A stretch of 6,453 bases of DNA from Merdimmobilis hominis (lineage in GTDB: Bacteria; Bacillota; Clostridia; Oscillospirales; Ruminococcaceae), in NCBI RefSeq assembly GCF_021109255.1, contig NZ_JAJODG010000005.1. One strand, 5' to 3'. Positions 5,269 through 6,453 of this stretch are shown here, one piece after another (position 1 is the first letter of the stretch; every line of letters starts with the position of its first letter). The notes beneath the pieces were generated by a model. That model was not told the origin of the DNA, did no database searches, and worked only from the letters and a program-made list of their open reading frames with translations. The position numbers and the translations under genes are program-made.

Positions 5269-5361
5269 TAGCTCCTTGGAAGCTGTCAGTAGTATACCTA
5301 ATAATTTATCTACATTCCCTTTAGTAACGTGTAACTTTCCAAATTTACAAAAGCGACTCAT
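5230..5361 (-). CDS. Small conserved ORF downstream of erm(B), 43 residues
   Basis: Encodes MSRFCKFGKLHVTKGNVDKL and 23 more residues, ending GNLYR. It starts 4 nt after the erm(B) stop, and GGGAGGA lies within the last erm(B) codons, so it is translationally linked to erm(B). The same small ORF habitually follows erm(B) in Gram-positive plasmids and transposons (from memory). No motif gives a function; it may be the leftover front of a topoisomerase-derived frame, because the reading continues in frame past its TAA into a zinc ribbon. Confidence 0.6.
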   Translation of the reverse strand: MSRFCKFGKLHVTKGNVDKLLGILLTASKELKRSLAPTGNLYR

Positions 5362-5365
5362 AGAA

Positions 5366-6103
5366 TTATTTCCTCCCGTTAAATAATAGATAACTATTAA
5401 AAATAGACAATACTTGCTCATAAGTAACGGTACTTAAATTGTTTACTTTGGCGTGTTTCATTGCTTGATGAAACTGATTTTTAGTAAACAGTTGACGATA
5501 TTCTCGATTGACCCATTTTGAAACAAAGTACGTATATAGCTTCCAATATTTATCTGGAACATCTGTGGTATGGCGGGTAAGTTTTATTAAGACACTGTTT
5601 ACTTTTGGTTTAGGATGAAAGCATTCCGCTGGCAGCTTAAGCAATTGCTGAATCGAGACTTGAGTGTGCAAGAGCAACCCTAGTGTTCGGTGAATATCCA
5701 AGGTACGCTTGTAGAATCCTTCTTCAACAATCAGATAGATGTCAGACGCATGGCTTTCAAAAACCACTTTTTTAATAATTTGTGTGCTTAAATGGCAAGG
5801 AATACTCCCAACAATTTTATACCTCTGTTTGTTAGGGAATTGAAACTGTAGAATATCTTGGTGAATTAAAGTGACACGAGTATTCAGTTTTAATTTTTCT
5901 GACGATAAGTTGAATAGATGACTGTCTAATTCAATAGACGTTACCTGTTTACTTATTTTAGCCAGTTTCGTCGTTAAATGCCCTTTACCTGTTCCAATTT
6001 CGTAAACGGTATCGGTTTCTTTTAAATTCAATTGTTTTATTATTTGGTTGAGTACTTTTTCACTCGTTAAAAAGTTTTGAGAATATTTTATATTTTTGTT
6101 CAT
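5366..6103 (-). CDS. erm(B): Erm(B) 23S rRNA (adenine-2058-N6) methyltransferase, Tyr103Cys variant
   Basis: 245 residues, full length, recognisable throughout as Erm(B) (MNKNIKYSQNFLTSEKVLNQ to FNSYLLFNGRK). The family dimethylates A2058 of 23S rRNA using S-adenosylmethionine, blocking macrolides, lincosamides and streptogramin B. Visible motifs: EIGTGKG (35-41) for the cofactor, Glu59 and Asp83 region (SIELD, HQDIL), and motif IV at 99-106, which reads GSIPCHLS. Cys103 (TGC, 5797-5795) replaces the Tyr expected in GSIPYHLS, the aromatic residue that contacts the target adenine. Activity may be impaired. The usual leader peptide and attenuator are absent, as is its own ribosome site. Instead AAAGGGG from the kinase sequence lies 6 nt before the ATG. 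The first 44 bp overlap the kinase fragment frame. Codon use and AT-richness differ from the backbone. Confidence 0.97.
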   Translation of the reverse strand: MNKNIKYSQNFLTSEKVLNQIIKQLNLKETDTVYEIGTGKGHLTTKLAKISKQVTSIELDSHLFNLSSEKLKLNTRVTLIHQDILQFQFPNKQRYKIVGSIPCHLSTQIIKKVVFESHASDIYLIVEEGFYKRTLDIHRTLGLLLHTQVSIQQLLKLPAECFHPKPKVNSVLIKLTRHTTDVPDKYWKLYTYFVSKWVNREYRQLFTKNQFHQAMKHAKVNNLSTVTYEQVLSIFNSYLLFNGRK

Positions 6104-6254
6104 GTATTGCCCCTTTACTCAAATAATGATAAAAGTCATCTGTGTGCATATGCACAGACTTTTCCAAATCTGATTCTTTTGCAACAACAGATGCCGTTGT
6201 AGTTTTTCCTGTCCCCGGCGCACCTGTGATTACAATAATTCTACCTTGATTCAT
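6104..6254 (-). pseudogene. 5' part of the disrupted P-loop kinase/ATPase gene
   Basis: Encodes the first 50 residues: a beta strand and Walker A P-loop (RIIVITGAPGTGKTTTASVV, Gly11 to Thr18), then HMHTDDFYHYLSKGAI, with a conserved DDF as in chloramphenicol-phosphotransferase- or shikimate-kinase-like enzymes. It starts at ATG 6254-6252 with GGAGG 10 nt upstream and lies 40 nt after the HTH gene stop. The frame then runs into erm(B) and stops at 6060, giving a 64-residue chimeric peptide. Its remainder is at 4674-5058. A product would have a nucleotide-binding loop but no catalytic core, so no activity is expected. Its translation may help ribosomes reach the erm(B) start. Confidence 0.85.
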
Positions 6255-6294
6255 CTATATTTTACCTCCACAAATTCCCGATTTGTCGTTCTGT

Positions 6295-6453
6295 TTAGTC
6301 CCCAAAGAACCTACTAAACCAGCTACGCTTTTGAACCGGTTCTGTCTCACGCTCCGGCTGATCGGCTCCGGACTTGCCGGAAAGAAGCTGCTGATGCATT
6401 GTCCCAGCATGGAGAGCCTGGGCCGCTGCCGCAGTCTGCTGTGCCGTCACCAA
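6295..6453 (-). CDS. C-terminal part of the helix-turn-helix / coiled-coil protein (same gene as 1-443)
   Basis: This is the C-terminal end of the gene described at 1-443. Bases 6335-6453 duplicate 1-119, so only 6295-6334 are new. They encode the end of the protein (VQKRSWFSRFFGD) and a TAA stop at 6297-6295. The stop is followed after 40 nt by the start codon of the kinase fragment, with no room for a clear separate promoter. The gene is cut only by where the circle was opened; it is not truncated in the plasmid. Confidence 0.75.
   Translation of the reverse strand: MVTAQQTAAAAQALHAGTMHQQLLSGKSGADQPERETEPVQKRSWFSRFFGD
6335..6453. repeat. Terminal direct repeat, right copy (circle overlap)
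   Basis: Second copy of bases 1-119. It should be removed to obtain the 6,334-bp circle. Confidence 0.9.

Larger units (their letters stand above)
5059..6103. mobile_element. Circularly permuted 1,045-bp erm(B) insert in the kinase gene
   Basis: On the minus strand the kinase 5' half ends GCAATAC, then comes the erm(B) ATG. The segment ends with the erm(B) ribosome site GGAGTGATTAC, then CACCGCATT of the kinase. Joining the ends would put GGAGTGATTAC back before ATG, so the insert is a circle opened between TAC and ATG. The only shared sequence at the breakpoints is TAC (6106-6104 and 5061-5059). Deleting 1,045 bp rejoins kinase codons Ile50 and Pro51 without loss or gain. No transposase or terminal inverted repeats are visible. 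Confidence 0.75.

Noticed and set aside
4674..6254. Zeta (PezT-like) toxin identity for the kinase
   Set aside because: It has a P-loop, but the rest (HTDDF, GAIPP, DGIVGPWF) does not match zeta toxins and no epsilon antitoxin is adjacent.
5143..6334. Erm leader peptide and attenuator upstream of erm(B)
   Set aside because: The sequence directly upstream of the erm(B) ATG is kinase coding sequence; no leader frame or attenuator stems are present.

Overview
The window is one complete small circular plasmid written out linearly with an overlap. The first 119 bases recur exactly as the last 119 (6335-6453), so the circle is 6,334 bp, and one gene is cut by the join. Every gene I accept lies on the minus strand. 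The backbone genes have GC-rich, Bacillota-type sequence: a MobV relaxase, a primase-like replication protein, a DinJ/YafQ toxin-antitoxin pair, and strong GGAGG-type ribosome sites. I infer a mobilisable plasmid of a gut-type Clostridia or related Bacillota host; the species cannot be read from this sequence.

Layout in the order of transcription, following the minus strand: the mob relaxase (4384-3137) is preceded by a cluster of perfect inverted repeats that probably contains oriT. A structured 415-bp intergenic region (potential G-quadruplex, long inverted repeats, hairpins) leads into rep (2721-1270), which ends at overlapping terminator-like hairpins. A consensus promoter at 1055-1083 then starts an apparent operon: antitoxin, toxin (8-bp overlap), and a 160-residue helix-turn-helix/coiled-coil protein that crosses the join (443-1, continuing 6334-6295). 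It runs on into an AT-rich accessory block holding a broken P-loop kinase gene and erm(B), the macrolide-lincosamide-streptogramin B resistance 23S rRNA methyltransferase gene.

Three things stand out. First, a 1,045-bp erm(B) segment sits inside the kinase gene as a circular permutation: the erm(B) start codon abuts the kinase 5' half, while the promoter and ribosome site normally just upstream of erm(B) lie at the far end against the kinase 3' half. Removing the segment restores the kinase frame exactly at that point, which suggests insertion of an erm(B) circle. Second, this Erm(B) has cysteine at position 103, where the family has the catalytic-motif tyrosine, so resistance may be weakened or lost. 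Third, the gene of the helix-turn-helix protein contains ten GCGAAA/TTTCGC cores in 140 bp, on both strands and in all codon phases. That looks like a protein-binding array or centromere embedded in the gene of a pSK1-Par-like single-protein partition factor.

As an integrated picture (inference): rep and its leader handle copying, mob and the inverted repeats handle transfer, and the toxin-antitoxin pair plus the helix-turn-helix protein handle stable inheritance. erm(B) is a late arrival that probably depends on read-through from the maintenance operon.
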